Part shown: piece by piece, positions 46,605-55,824 of the stretch
Numbering within the stretch: position 1 is the first letter of the stretch
Layout of the letters: each line of letters starts with the position of its first letter
Assembly (NCBI GenBank): GCA_030148775.1
Contig: JASBST010000108.1
Location: forward strand, 62,001 to 126,000
DNA length: 64,000 nucleotides
Reading direction: 5' to 3'
Source: Thiogranum sp.
Lineage (GTDB): Bacteria > Pseudomonadota > Gammaproteobacteria > DSM-19610
Program-made: the position numbers and the translations under genes
Notes under the pieces: model-generated
Database searches by the model: none
What the model was told of the DNA's origin: nothing
What the model saw: only the letters and a program-made list of their open reading frames with translations

Positions 46605-48671
46605 TTACTTTATCTTCGCCAGCAGACTTCGCTGAGCACACTTCACCCGCTGCTTGCCGGTTGGCCGGCAGCGCCGGTATTCGCCGTCTCGCTGCAACAC
46701 CCAGGCCTCGCGATTGTCCGCCAGATATAGCATCAGATCTTTGTAAATGCGTTTGCGCAACGCCTCGTTCTCGATCGGGAAAGCCGTCTCCACACGCTGG
46801 AAAAAGTTGCGGTCCATCCAATCGGCACTGGATAAATAAAGCTCGTAATCACCTTTATTGTGAAAATAAAAAACCCGCGTGTGTTCAAGAAAGCGCCCCA
46901 CAATAGACCGCACGTTGATATTGTCGGATACGCCGGGTATACCGGGGCGCAGGCAGCAGATACCGCGGATGATCAGGTCGATTTTTACACCGGCCTGCGA
47001 GGCACTGTATAAAGCGCGAATTGACTCGGCCTCGAGCAGCGCATTGCATTTTATAATAATACGGGCGGGTTTTCCGGCGCGTGCATTCTCGGCTTCACGT
47101 TCGATTTTCTCCAGCATTTTTTTGTGCAGCGTAAATGGCGCCTGTAGGATCTTTGACAACGCCTTCACTTTACCCAGGCTGGTCAACAACTGGAAAATAC
47201 GGTGCACGTCGGCACCCATGGCGGTGTCACAGGTCAGCAACCCGTAATCGGTATACAGGCGAGCGGTACGGGCGTGGTAATTTCCCGTACCCAGATGAAC
47301 ATAGTGGCGCAGCCGTTTGGATTCACGACGCGTGACCAGAAGCATCTTGGCGTGGGTCTTATAGCCGACCACACCATACACCACGTGGGCACCGGCCTCC
47401 TGAAGCCGGTTGGCGAGCTGAATGTTGGCCTCTTCGTCAAAACGCGCCCGCAGCTCGATGACGACCGTGACTTCCTTGCCGGCCCGCGCCGCCTCAACCC
47501 GCACCGTGACGATGGCCGAATCGGGCCCGGTTCGGTACAGCGTCTGCTTGATCGCCAGCACTCCGGAATCGGCCGCGGCCTGCTTGAGCAGATCGATCAC
47601 GGGCAGAAAGGAGTCAAACGGATGGTGCAACAGAATATCGCCGGCACGGATCGCCTCGAAGATATTCTGCTCGATGGCGATGCCCTGGGGTCGACTCGGG
47701 GTAAATGGCGGATACTTCAATTCGGGCATTTCTACCAGGTCGTAAATGGCCAACAGCCGGTTGAGATTGACCGGCCCGTTGTCGCGATACAGATCGTCGG
47801 GGCCAAGGCGAAACTTGCTCAGCAGAAAGTCTTCCATTTTGGATGAGCAGTTGTCCGCCACTTCAACACGTACGCAATCGCCGTAGCGGCGTGACAGCAA
47901 CTCCCCTTCGACGGCGTGCAAGAGGTCGTCGATTTCCTCTTCATCGACAAACAGATCGCTGTTGCGGGTGACCCGAAACTGGTAACAGCCGGTCACCTCC
48001 ATGCCCGGAAACAGATCGCTGACGTGCGCATGGATAATCGAAGACAGGAAGACAAAATCATAGGGCCCGGAACCGCAGTCCTCGGGCAGGCGGATCAACC
48101 TCGGCAGCGACCGCGGTGCCTGCACGATCGCCGTACCGCTGGAGCGCCCGAAAGCATCCTTGCCCTCCAGCGAGACGACGAAGTTCAAACTCTTATTGAG
48201 TATGCGCGGAAACGGGTGCGCCGGATCCAGTCCCAGCGGGCTGAGCACCGGCAACAATTCCTGGTTGAAAAACTCGTGCAGCCAGGCCTCGGCCTTCGCA
48301 TTCCAATGGGTGCGGCGAACGAAGCGGATGTTGACCTTCTCAAGCTCGGGAATCAACACATCGTTGAGCACCCGGTATTGCTCTTCGACCAGCTGATGCG
48401 CCTGCTCGCTGATCTGGCTCATGACCTCCGCGGGCGAGAAATTATCCGGCCCCGCCTGCACTGAGCCCGAAGCGATTTTCTGTTTCAGGCCGGCCACTCG
48501 TATTTCGAAGAACTCATCCAGATTGGTACTGGAGATACACAAAAACCGCAGCCGCTCGAGCAGCGGCGTATGCGGATCCTTGGCCTGTTCCAGCACCCGC
48601 CGATTGAACTGCAACAAACTGAGTTCGCGGTTGATGTAGAGTTCCGGCTGAGAGAGATTGATGCTGTCCAT
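46605..48671 (-). CDS. ppk: Polyphosphate kinase 1
   Basis: Makes polyphosphate from ATP by an autophosphorylated His intermediate. The 688-residue protein begins LYINRELSLLQFNRRVLEQA, the family N-terminus. Key segments are YRTGPDSAIV, VVIELRARFDEEANI, THAKMLLVTRRE, the active-site HLGTGNYH segment, and the second phospholipase D-like part with RGICCLRPGIPGVSDNI. I use the ATG at 48671 (MDSINLSQPE); the frame open to 48740 is not family-like. It faces ppx, a natural pair for polyphosphate turnover. Confidence 0.96.
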   Translation of the reverse strand: MDSINLSQPELYINRELSLLQFNRRVLEQAKDPHTPLLERLRFLCISSTNLDEFFEIRVAGLKQKIASGSVQAGPDNFSPAEVMSQISEQAHQLVEEQYRVLNDVLIPELEKVNIRFVRRTHWNAKAEAWLHEFFNQELLPVLSPLGLDPAHPFPRILNKSLNFVVSLEGKDAFGRSSGTAIVQAPRSLPRLIRLPEDCGSGPYDFVFLSSIIHAHVSDLFPGMEVTGCYQFRVTRNSDLFVDEEEIDDLLHAVEGELLSRRYGDCVRVEVADNCSSKMEDFLLSKFRLGPDDLYRDNGPVNLNRLLAIYDLVEMPELKYPPFTPSRPQGIAIEQNIFEAIRAGDILLHHPFDSFLPVIDLLKQAAADSGVLAIKQTLYRTGPDSAIVTVRVEAARAGKEVTVVIELRARFDEEANIQLANRLQEAGAHVVYGVVGYKTHAKMLLVTRRESKRLRHYVHLGTGNYHARTARLYTDYGLLTCDTAMGADVHRIFQLLTSLGKVKALSKILQAPFTLHKKMLEKIEREAENARAGKPARIIIKCNALLEAESIRALYSASQAGVKIDLIIRGICCLRPGIPGVSDNINVRSIVGRFLEHTRVFYFHNKGDYELYLSSADWMDRNFFQRVETAFPIENEALRKRIYKDLMLYLADNREAWVLQRDGEYRRCRPTGKQRVKCAQRSLLAKIK

Positions 48672-48758
48672 GGGTCCTGGGAGAAAGCCAAAAACCCAAC
48701 TATAACCGACTGACCCCGGTTTTATCCCGCTCACCGGCAAAAAAGGCCGAATCCGCGC

Positions 48759-50711
48759 TCAGCCGCGCTCCAGCGACAGACAGCCGAGCGCATCGCAAAC
48801 CACCGTCCAGCCGGCGCTGACATAGGTGGTGGAGACGCTGTCCACAATCAGCACAGGCCCGCGCCGCCGTCCCTGCCCCAGTCGGTGACGATCCCAGACC
48901 GGCACCGGGGCGTCAACGCCGACCAGTCTGGCCGTGTCTCGTGGTCGGCCGGCGACGCCGGGCACACCCGCCGCCGGCGCCCAGCGTTGCGCGTCGGCGG
49001 CGAGGGTGACACGTGCATTCACCAGCTCCAGTGCGGCCGTCAAGGTATGTCCGAAACGCTGTTGGTGGGCGCGCTGAAAGGCCTCCGCGGCCTGTCGCGG
49101 CGTTTCATAGTCGACATTCAGCGTATAACGCTGCCCGCGATAACGCAGATCCAGACTGAAGGCCTCACGGATATCGGCGCTCGTCACCCCCTCCGCCAGC
49201 AGTTCATTCCGTCCCCGCGCCGCGAGCTGTCGCAGCCGGCGGCGCAAATCCGCGTCGCTCTGGGTCTGTAGTGGCAGGCACAGCGATTGCGACAGCTCGC
49301 GACCCCGCGGCGCGACTATCATCCCCAGCGCCGAGAGCACACCGCCGTAAGCCGGCACCAAAGCGCGCGCCATGCCCAGTGCTTCGGCCAGCGCACACAC
49401 ATGCAGCCCACCGGCGCCGCCGAACGCCATCAGGCTGAAATCGGCCGGATCGAACCCACGCTCCACCGAAATGACCCGCAGCGCCTGCGCCATATGTTCG
49501 TTGGCCAGCGCTATGACGCCTTGCGCCGCCTGCTCGCCCGAGCACCCCATGGACGCCCCCAGCCGCGCAAGCGCCGCACGCGCCGCATCGACGTCCAACG
49601 ATACCTCGCCGCCGAGACGCAGCGACCGCGGCAGGCGCCCCAGCACCAGATTGGCATCGGTGACAGTGGCCATGGCGCCGCCGCGCCCGTAGCACGCTGG
49701 CCCCGGGTCGGCGCCGGCAGAGACCGGGCCGACCTGCAACATACCGCCTTCGTCCACCCGCGCCAGCGAACCGCCCCCGGCGCCGATGCTGTGGAGATCC
49801 ACCATGGGGACGGCGACCGGATAGCGGCCGACGCGCCCTTCCGAGGTCAGGCGCAGCCGGCCATCCAGCAAGGCCACATCGGTGGAGGTACCCCCCATAT
49901 CAAAAGTCAGCAGACGGTCACAGCCGGCGACCCTACCCACCGCCAGCGCACCCGCCAGTCCGCCCGCCGGTCCCGAGAGCAGCAGGTTGACGGCTCGCTG
50001 TCCCGCCAACCGGGCGTCAATGGTCAGCGCCGAGCTCTGCATCACATGCACCGGCGCCGGCGCCAGGGCGTCGCCGAGCCGCCGCAGATAGCCGTTCACC
50101 CGCGGGCCTACCCACGCGTTCAGCCAGGTGGCGATGCCACGCTCGTATTCACCTTGTTCGGGCAGAATCCGGGAGGAGCGCGAGACGAAAAGCCCGGCCG
50201 GCAGCGCCTGTTCGATACGGCGCTCGAAGCGCTCGTCTAGGTACGAATACAATAAATTGATCGCGACAGCCTCGGCACCGCACGCCTCTATCTCAGCGCC
50301 CAGGCGCTTCAACTCGGCATCGGTAAGCGGCTCCAGGATGCGTCCGTCCGCCGCCAAACGGCCGCCGACTTCAAAACACAGCTCCTCTGGCACCGGCGGC
50401 GGTTCGGCGACGGGCTGCAAATCGTAAAGTGCCGCGCGCGCCTGGCGTCCAATCGTCAGCAAATCCCGTAAACCGCGATTGCCGACGTAAGCTGTGCGCA
50501 CGCCGCGCCCTTCCAGCACGGCATTGGTGGCCACGGTGGTCCCGTGCACCAGGCGCAATTGTGCGGGGTCGAGCCCCAGCTCCGCGACCCCTTGGAGCAC
50601 GGCTCGTTCAGGCGCGTCGGGCGTGGACAACACCTTATGGACCCGCAGGCGCTGGCCGTCATAAAGGACAAAATCGGTGAACGTGCCCCCGGTATCGACA
50701 CCCAGCAGCAT
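48759..50711 (-). CDS. Hydantoinase/oxoprolinase family protein (HyuA)
   Basis: A 650-residue ATP-dependent amide hydrolase of the HyuA family. The N-terminus has the ATP-binding LLGVDTGGTFTDFVLYD. LVHGTTVATNAVLEGRG, DMGGTSTDVALLD and FGGAGGLHVCALAEALG are also typical. HyuA normally works with HyuB as N-methylhydantoinase, oxoprolinase or acetone carboxylase subunits, but no hyuB is adjacent, so the substrate cannot be told. Single-subunit members of this length exist in other gammaproteobacteria, as I remember them. It is 18 nt after the diguanylate cyclase gene, on the same strand. Confidence 0.88.
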   Translation of the reverse strand: MLLGVDTGGTFTDFVLYDGQRLRVHKVLSTPDAPERAVLQGVAELGLDPAQLRLVHGTTVATNAVLEGRGVRTAYVGNRGLRDLLTIGRQARAALYDLQPVAEPPPVPEELCFEVGGRLAADGRILEPLTDAELKRLGAEIEACGAEAVAINLLYSYLDERFERRIEQALPAGLFVSRSSRILPEQGEYERGIATWLNAWVGPRVNGYLRRLGDALAPAPVHVMQSSALTIDARLAGQRAVNLLLSGPAGGLAGALAVGRVAGCDRLLTFDMGGTSTDVALLDGRLRLTSEGRVGRYPVAVPMVDLHSIGAGGGSLARVDEGGMLQVGPVSAGADPGPACYGRGGAMATVTDANLVLGRLPRSLRLGGEVSLDVDAARAALARLGASMGCSGEQAAQGVIALANEHMAQALRVISVERGFDPADFSLMAFGGAGGLHVCALAEALGMARALVPAYGGVLSALGMIVAPRGRELSQSLCLPLQTQSDADLRRRLRQLAARGRNELLAEGVTSADIREAFSLDLRYRGQRYTLNVDYETPRQAAEAFQRAHQQRFGHTLTAALELVNARVTLAADAQRWAPAAGVPGVAGRPRDTARLVGVDAPVPVWDRHRLGQGRRRGPVLIVDSVSTTYVSAGWTVVCDALGCLSLERG

Positions 50712-50729
50712 ATTCAGCCTGCCGACGTC

Positions 50730-51794
50730 TTAACCCTCGACCACACAGTTCCGGCCGGCAGCCTTGGCACGATACATGGCCTGGTCGGCATGACTCAGCA
50801 ACGACTGCACGTCGTCACCTTCGACATACAGCGCAAGGCCTTGACTGAGCGACATATTCACCGCCACCCCCTGAACTTCGACCGGTTCGTCAGCAATACG
50901 CCGCCGGATGCGTTCGGCGACCTGACGGGCGGTATGCAGCGAAGTATTCTCCAGCAACACGACAAACTCTTCACCGCCGTAGCGGCCGACAAGATCGAAA
51001 TTGCGCAACGCCGACTTGATCCGTGCCGCCACCTCCTTCAACACCCGGTCGCCGATCAGGTGGCCGTGCTCATCGTTGACCACCTTGAAGTTATCCAGAT
51101 CCACCATGGTCACCACCAGGGGCTGACCGGTCTTGGCCGCCCTCTCCATCGCGCCTGCCATTTCCCTCAGGAGGCTGGTCCTGCTGGAAACCTCGGTCAG
51201 GGAGTCCTGTTCGAGCTGTTGGCGTAGTTGCTCGCGTTGCCGTTCGAGGCTCTTGAGCGAGCGGTCGAGGCCGTCCATACGGGCGCGATGATAGACCTCT
51301 GTCGCCAGCGAAACGTCCAGGCTGGAGAGCTTCACCACCAATTCGGTCAGCATTCGCCGCTGCTCGCGGCTGTCGAGGCGCTCCAGCACCACTTCCAGGA
51401 TCAGGCTCTGCATCAGGCCGACCGAGGCCACGTAAAGGCTCAACGGCAGGCCCACTCTGGCATGTGTCACGCCCAGGCGGGCCCGGCTCTCGAAATAGGT
51501 GGCATCCTGAAACCAGTCGCCGAAACCCTCAAGCACATTGATCTGACGCTCGCGCAGATGCGCGACGTCGAAACTCGACAGCAATTCCCGGGCGGGGCCA
51601 TGTCGGTCGAGCTGACTATAGAAACGATCAACGATGAGCGCCGAGGTTTCCCGATCCAACACCCGCTCGTGCAGCAGGCGTACCTGGTCCCGGGTGAATT
51701 CGTGCAATCCTATGAGGCTGAGTTGGGCGATACGCCAATCGATGTCGAACGCGAACTGGTCGCATAAAGGGGTGGCGGATTTCGCAGCCTGCAT
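50730..51794 (-). CDS. Globin-coupled sensor diguanylate cyclase
   Basis: A 354-residue cytosolic sensor enzyme. Residues 10-170 form a sensor globin domain of the HemAT/DosC type, with the likely heme-binding His111 in the LGVTHARVGLPLSLYV segment. A coiled coil (about 172-196, LKSLERQREQLRQQLEQDSLT) leads to a GGDEF domain with the active GGEEF at 273-277. The product-inhibition I-site R264-x-x-D267 sits five residues before it. So it should make c-di-GMP in response to O2 or NO. It is divergent from the Gld-like ABC genes across 87 nt. Confidence 0.93.
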   Translation of the reverse strand: MQAAKSATPLCDQFAFDIDWRIAQLSLIGLHEFTRDQVRLLHERVLDRETSALIVDRFYSQLDRHGPARELLSSFDVAHLRERQINVLEGFGDWFQDATYFESRARLGVTHARVGLPLSLYVASVGLMQSLILEVVLERLDSREQRRMLTELVVKLSSLDVSLATEVYHRARMDGLDRSLKSLERQREQLRQQLEQDSLTEVSSRTSLLREMAGAMERAAKTGQPLVVTMVDLDNFKVVNDEHGHLIGDRVLKEVAARIKSALRNFDLVGRYGGEEFVVLLENTSLHTARQVAERIRRRIADEPVEVQGVAVNMSLSQGLALYVEGDDVQSLLSHADQAMYRAKAAGRNCVVEG

Positions 51795-51881
51795 CAGGGA
51801 CTATCCAATTTTTCTATGCTTTCGGTTATGCTTAAGCGCCGGATAAGCCGGCGAGCGACTAAGATTTAACCATAGAAGCAG

Positions 51882-52832
51882 ATGGATACCAAAATTCTCA
51901 TCGCGGTGGACGAGCTTTGTCGTTACTACGGACATCATCTCGCCGTGGACGCCATCAGCTTCGAACTCGCGCAAGGCGAAGTCCTGGGCTTTCTCGGCCC
52001 GAACGGCGCCGGCAAGTCCACCACCATGCAAATGATTTCGGGCAATCTGGCACCGAGCGGCGGACGCATCGCGATCAACGGTATAGATCTCTTGGATCGG
52101 CCACGCCTTGCCAAGGCCGAAATCGGCTACCTGCCGGAACAACCGCCGGTCTATCCTGACCTGACCGTGCGCGAATACCTGGCTTACTGCGCCCGATTGC
52201 ATCGTGTCGGCAAAACGCACCGGGGCGGCGCCATCAGTCGGGCGCTGCGGCGCTGCGGGCTGCACGGCGTCGAAACCCGCTTGATCGGCAATCTGTCGAA
52301 GGGCTACCAGCAGCGGGTTGGCATCGCGCAGGCGATATTACACAATCCCGCCGTGGTCATTCTCGATGAACCCACCGTCGGACTGGATCCGAATCAGATC
52401 CGCGATATCCGCGAACTTATCCGTGAGTTAGGGCAATCTCACGGCATCATTCTTTCCACCCACATCCTTCCCGAGGTGCAGGCCACCTGCACCCGCGTGC
52501 AGATTATTCATCGCGGCCGGCTGGTTTTCGCCGAATCCATGCAGGCGTTGCAGCAGCGCCTGACCGGCAAGGCGCTCGTACTGGAAACCCAGAGCGCCGT
52601 CGACATAACCAAGTTGCAACAGATCGCCGGCGTATCCGCCGTGGAGCCGCTGGCCTCGCGACGCGCGCGCCTGCTGTTCGACGCCGACAATCCGGCCGCC
52701 GCGGTCGCCGCCTGCGTGGCCGCTCACGACTGGGGCCTGGTGGAACTGGCGCTGGACCGACAAAGCCTGGAACAGGTATTCGTCGAACTCACCTGCAATG
52801 AGGACGGCGCCGCGCAGGCGGCCGCTGCCTGA
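51882..52832 (+). CDS. ABC transporter ATP-binding protein, GldA-like
   Basis: A 316-residue ATPase. Walker A is GPNGAGKSTTMQM, the signature is LSKGYQQRVGIAQAIL, Walker B is VVILDEPTVGLDP and the H-loop lies in ILSTHILPEVQ. After about residue 215 a DUF4162-like extension follows. It is the first gene of a four-gene cassette with a permease, a GldG-like protein and a DUF4340 protein. The same set in Bacteroidetes is GldA-GldF-GldG, needed for gliding, but proteobacterial cassettes have no known role. Its stop overlaps the permease ATG by one base. Confidence 0.93.
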   Translation: MDTKILIAVDELCRYYGHHLAVDAISFELAQGEVLGFLGPNGAGKSTTMQMISGNLAPSGGRIAINGIDLLDRPRLAKAEIGYLPEQPPVYPDLTVREYLAYCARLHRVGKTHRGGAISRALRRCGLHGVETRLIGNLSKGYQQRVGIAQAILHNPAVVILDEPTVGLDPNQIRDIRELIRELGQSHGIILSTHILPEVQATCTRVQIIHRGRLVFAESMQALQQRLTGKALVLETQSAVDITKLQQIAGVSAVEPLASRRARLLFDADNPAAAVAACVAAHDWGLVELALDRQSLEQVFVELTCNEDGAAQAAAA

Positions 52833-53584
52833 TGCTGTTCGCCATCGCCAGCCGCGAGTTCCGAAATCTGTTCCTGTCGCCGCTGGCCTGGTCCATCATG
52901 GCGATTTTGCAAGTGATACTCGCCTACCTGTTCCTCTCCCAGGTCGATCGTTACATGGCCTTTCAAGCGCGCCTCGGCGGAATGGAAGGTGCGCCCGGTG
53001 TCACTGATTTCGTTGTTTCACCGTTGCTGCAAACGGTGGGTTTTGTTTTTCTATTGGTGGCACCGGCCATCACTATGCGCACCTTCAGTGACGAAAGACG
53101 CAACCGCACCCTCAGCCTGCTGATCTCGGCGCCCGTCAGCATGAGCGACATCGTTCTCGGCAAGTTTCTCGGCGTCTTCCTGTTTTTTCTCACCATGCTC
53201 GCGATGATCGCCGCCATGCCGTTGTCGCTGTACGCGGGCACTGAACTTGATACCGGAAAGCTCCTCGCCGGCCTGCTGGGACTGGCCTTGTTATTGACAA
53301 GTTTTGCCGCGGTCGGCGTGTTCATGTCAACGCTCACCGAACAGCCGGTGGTCGCCGCGATCAGCAGTTTCGGCATGCTGCTGCTGTTATGGATCATCGA
53401 TTGGAGCGGCGACAGTCATCAGGAAATGTCGGGGTTGCTGGCCTATCTTTCGCTGCAAAACCACCTGGGTTCGTTCATGAAGGGTCTCTTCAGCACCACC
53501 GACGTGGCCTACTATCTGTTGGTGAGTGCGTTGTTTCTGATACTGGCGATCAGGCGCCTGGACCAGCAACGACTGACCGGATAA
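52832..53584 (+). CDS. ABC-2 type permease, GldF-like
   Basis: A 250-residue membrane protein with six TM segments of the ABC-2 fold. It begins LFAIASREFRNLFLSPLAWSI. A middle motif PAITMRTFSDERRNRTLSLLISAPVSMSDIVLGKFLG is the family hallmark, including the E-R-x-x-x-T-L elbow. It forms the channel for the ATPase encoded upstream. The GldG-like gene starts 4 nt after its stop. Confidence 0.92.
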   Translation: MLFAIASREFRNLFLSPLAWSIMAILQVILAYLFLSQVDRYMAFQARLGGMEGAPGVTDFVVSPLLQTVGFVFLLVAPAITMRTFSDERRNRTLSLLISAPVSMSDIVLGKFLGVFLFFLTMLAMIAAMPLSLYAGTELDTGKLLAGLLGLALLLTSFAAVGVFMSTLTEQPVVAAISSFGMLLLLWIIDWSGDSHQEMSGLLAYLSLQNHLGSFMKGLFSTTDVAYYLLVSALFLILAIRRLDQQRLTG

Positions 53585-53588
53585 GCGC

Positions 53589-54962
53589 ATGCAGGTTACG
53601 CGACACACACGCCGTCAGTTGCAGCTGCAGAATCTGCTGTTTGTCGCGGGCCTGCTGGTGATGGCCGGCCTGCTGGCGTGGCTGAGCACCCGCTACAGCC
53701 TTGAAGCCGACTGGACCAAAGGCGGACGCAACACCCTGTCGCTGGACAGCCGCCAACTGCTGGACGAAATGCCCGATCCCATCCATATCACCGCCTTCGC
53801 CACCGAGGACGAACCGGTGCGCGGTCATATCCGCGATCTGGTCGGACGCTATCAACGCTACAAAGCCGATGTTGAATTGACGTTCGTCAACCCCGACGCG
53901 GAACCGGAGCGTACCCGGGAACTGGGCATCACCCTGAACGGCGAATTATTACTCGCCTACCAGGGGCGCAGCGAGAAATTGCAGAGCCTGAATGAACAAA
54001 GCCTCACCAATGCGCTGTTGCGCATCGCGCGGGCGCGTCAACGCAAGGTCGCTTTCCTGACCGGTCACGGCGAAGCCGACGCCAAGGGTAAAGGCAATCA
54101 TGATTACGGCCAGTTCGGCGAACTGCTGACACGCAAGGGCATAGAACTCGTAGGGCTCAGCCTGGCCGAGACGCCCACCATCGCGACGGACATCAATTTA
54201 CTGGTTATCGCCGCACCGCGGGTCGCCCTGTTGCCGGGTGAAGTACACCTGTTGAACAACTATGTAAAAGACGGCGGCAATCTTCTGTGGCTGACCGAAC
54301 CGGGCCGAAGCGCGGGCCTCGAGCCGCTGGCGGAAATGCTGGGTATCGAATTCCTGCCCGGTGTGGTGGTGGATGCCACGACCCGGCTGTTCGGCATCGA
54401 CAATCCCGCCTTCGCCATCATACCCAGTTACCCGATGCACCCGATCACCCGCGAACTCAATGGGCTGTCGTTGTTTCCACAGGCCGCCGCCATGGAGGTC
54501 GAGGCCCCGGACCACTGGCAGGCGCAACCGTTGCTGACCACGCTCGATCGCTCCTGGACGGAAATCGGCCCCATTACCGGTACGATAAAATTCGACCAAG
54601 ACAGCGACGAACGTCTGGGTCCACTGGATATCGCCTACGCGCTCACCCGCAGCCACGCCAGTCGCAACGGCACAGGCGATGACACGCAGGGCGAACAACG
54701 CGTTGTGGTCATTGGCGACAGCGATTTTCTGTCCAACACCTACCTCGGTAACGGAGCCAATGCCGACCTTGGCCTGAGCCTTTTCAACTGGCTCAATCAC
54801 GACGATCAATTCCTCGCCATCAGCGCGCGCACCGCCGGCGACGTCACGTTGGAGCTCAGCCGCGGCGTACAGGCGGTAATCGCCTTCGGCTTTCTGTTCG
54901 GCCTTCCGCTGTTACTGTTGACGAGCGGCACCCTTGTCTGGTGGCGGCGACGTAACCGATGA
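53589..54962 (+). CDS. GldG-like ABC-associated auxiliary protein
   Basis: A 457-residue protein with an N-terminal TM (about residues 17-34), a large periplasmic region and a C-terminal TM (about 427-450). It shows the Gldg/IFT52-like fold, with ADWTKGGRNTLSLDSRQLL, VAFLTGHGEAD and NNYVKDGGNLLWLTEPG. Such proteins accompany GldA/GldF ABC transporters and may bind a periplasmic cargo. Substrate is unknown. Its stop overlaps the start of the DUF4340 gene by 4 nt. Confidence 0.9.
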   Translation: MQVTRHTRRQLQLQNLLFVAGLLVMAGLLAWLSTRYSLEADWTKGGRNTLSLDSRQLLDEMPDPIHITAFATEDEPVRGHIRDLVGRYQRYKADVELTFVNPDAEPERTRELGITLNGELLLAYQGRSEKLQSLNEQSLTNALLRIARARQRKVAFLTGHGEADAKGKGNHDYGQFGELLTRKGIELVGLSLAETPTIATDINLLVIAAPRVALLPGEVHLLNNYVKDGGNLLWLTEPGRSAGLEPLAEMLGIEFLPGVVVDATTRLFGIDNPAFAIIPSYPMHPITRELNGLSLFPQAAAMEVEAPDHWQAQPLLTTLDRSWTEIGPITGTIKFDQDSDERLGPLDIAYALTRSHASRNGTGDDTQGEQRVVVIGDSDFLSNTYLGNGANADLGLSLFNWLNHDDQFLAISARTAGDVTLELSRGVQAVIAFGFLFGLPLLLLTSGTLVWWRRRNR

Positions 54963-55816
54963 GATCGCGCATTATCGTCAATCTGCTGCTGGTCGCCGGA
55001 ATTGTGCTGCTCGGCCTGATCGCGCGCTATGAACCGGGGTTGGAGAAGAAGGCGGAAACGGCACCGATCACCGCGCTGAAACCCGCACAGATACATCGCA
55101 TACATCTTAACCGCCCGATCCGCGACGATCTGGTGCTAAGACGCACCGACGCAGACGGCTGGGAAATCAAGGGGCCGGTACCGCTTCCCGGCGATGCGCA
55201 GAAAATCAGCATGCTGACGCGGCTGGCCGAACAGCGGCCGGCACGCAGTTATGCCGCGGCCGATATGGATCTGGAGGCGCTGCATCTCGACCCGCCGTAC
55301 GCCAGCGCCATACTCAACGACACGGCGATCGAATTCGGCAGCCTGGATCCGATCGATCAGCTACGCTATGTTCGCGTCAACGACGTCGTGTTCCTCATTC
55401 CCGCGACCTACCTGCCCTTGATCGAGGCCGGATTCACCGACTTCGTGCGCCTGCGCCTGTTTGACCAAAAGGCCAAAATCGCCGCTATTCACCTGCCACG
55501 GTTCAGCGTATCCCGGAGTGACGGCACCTGGCACACCGACCTGGCGCACCAGCCCGATAGCGCGACCCTGCAACAATTCGTCTCGCTCTGGGAAACGGCC
55601 GCCGCGCTGGGGGTCCAGCCGGCCGATCCCGAACAAGCGGGCGACGCGATCGGTATCAGGTTCCGGGGCGAAACCGATACGGTGCAACTGCAGATCGTCC
55701 AGCGCCAACCCGAGCTCATCCTCAGCCGGCCGGCCTGGGGCATTCAATACCGCATGGGCAACCGCAGCGAAGCCCTGTTAAGCCTCGACGCGGCCAGCGC
55801 CGACGTCAAGGACTGA
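54959..55816 (+). CDS. DUF4340 domain protein
   Basis: A 285-residue protein with one N-terminal TM (about residues 5-22) and a periplasmic region. The DUF4340 signs are the LKPAQIHRIHLNR start, LVLRRTDADGWEIKGP, and the later IHLPRFSVSRSDGTWHTD. DUF4340 proteins commonly end GldAFG-like cassettes; the function is unknown. ATGA overlap with the upstream gene suggests coupled translation. It is followed 8 nt later by mutM. Confidence 0.87.
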   Translation: MRSRIIVNLLLVAGIVLLGLIARYEPGLEKKAETAPITALKPAQIHRIHLNRPIRDDLVLRRTDADGWEIKGPVPLPGDAQKISMLTRLAEQRPARSYAAADMDLEALHLDPPYASAILNDTAIEFGSLDPIDQLRYVRVNDVVFLIPATYLPLIEAGFTDFVRLRLFDQKAKIAAIHLPRFSVSRSDGTWHTDLAHQPDSATLQQFVSLWETAAALGVQPADPEQAGDAIGIRFRGETDTVQLQIVQRQPELILSRPAWGIQYRMGNRSEALLSLDAASADVKD

Positions 55817-55824
55817 ATCAGCAC

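Noticed and set aside
51837-51853. Hairpin CGCCGG-ATAAG-CCGGCG upstream of the GldA-like gene
   Set aside because: It has no T-run and no clear regulatory partner; it could be an operator but the evidence is thin.
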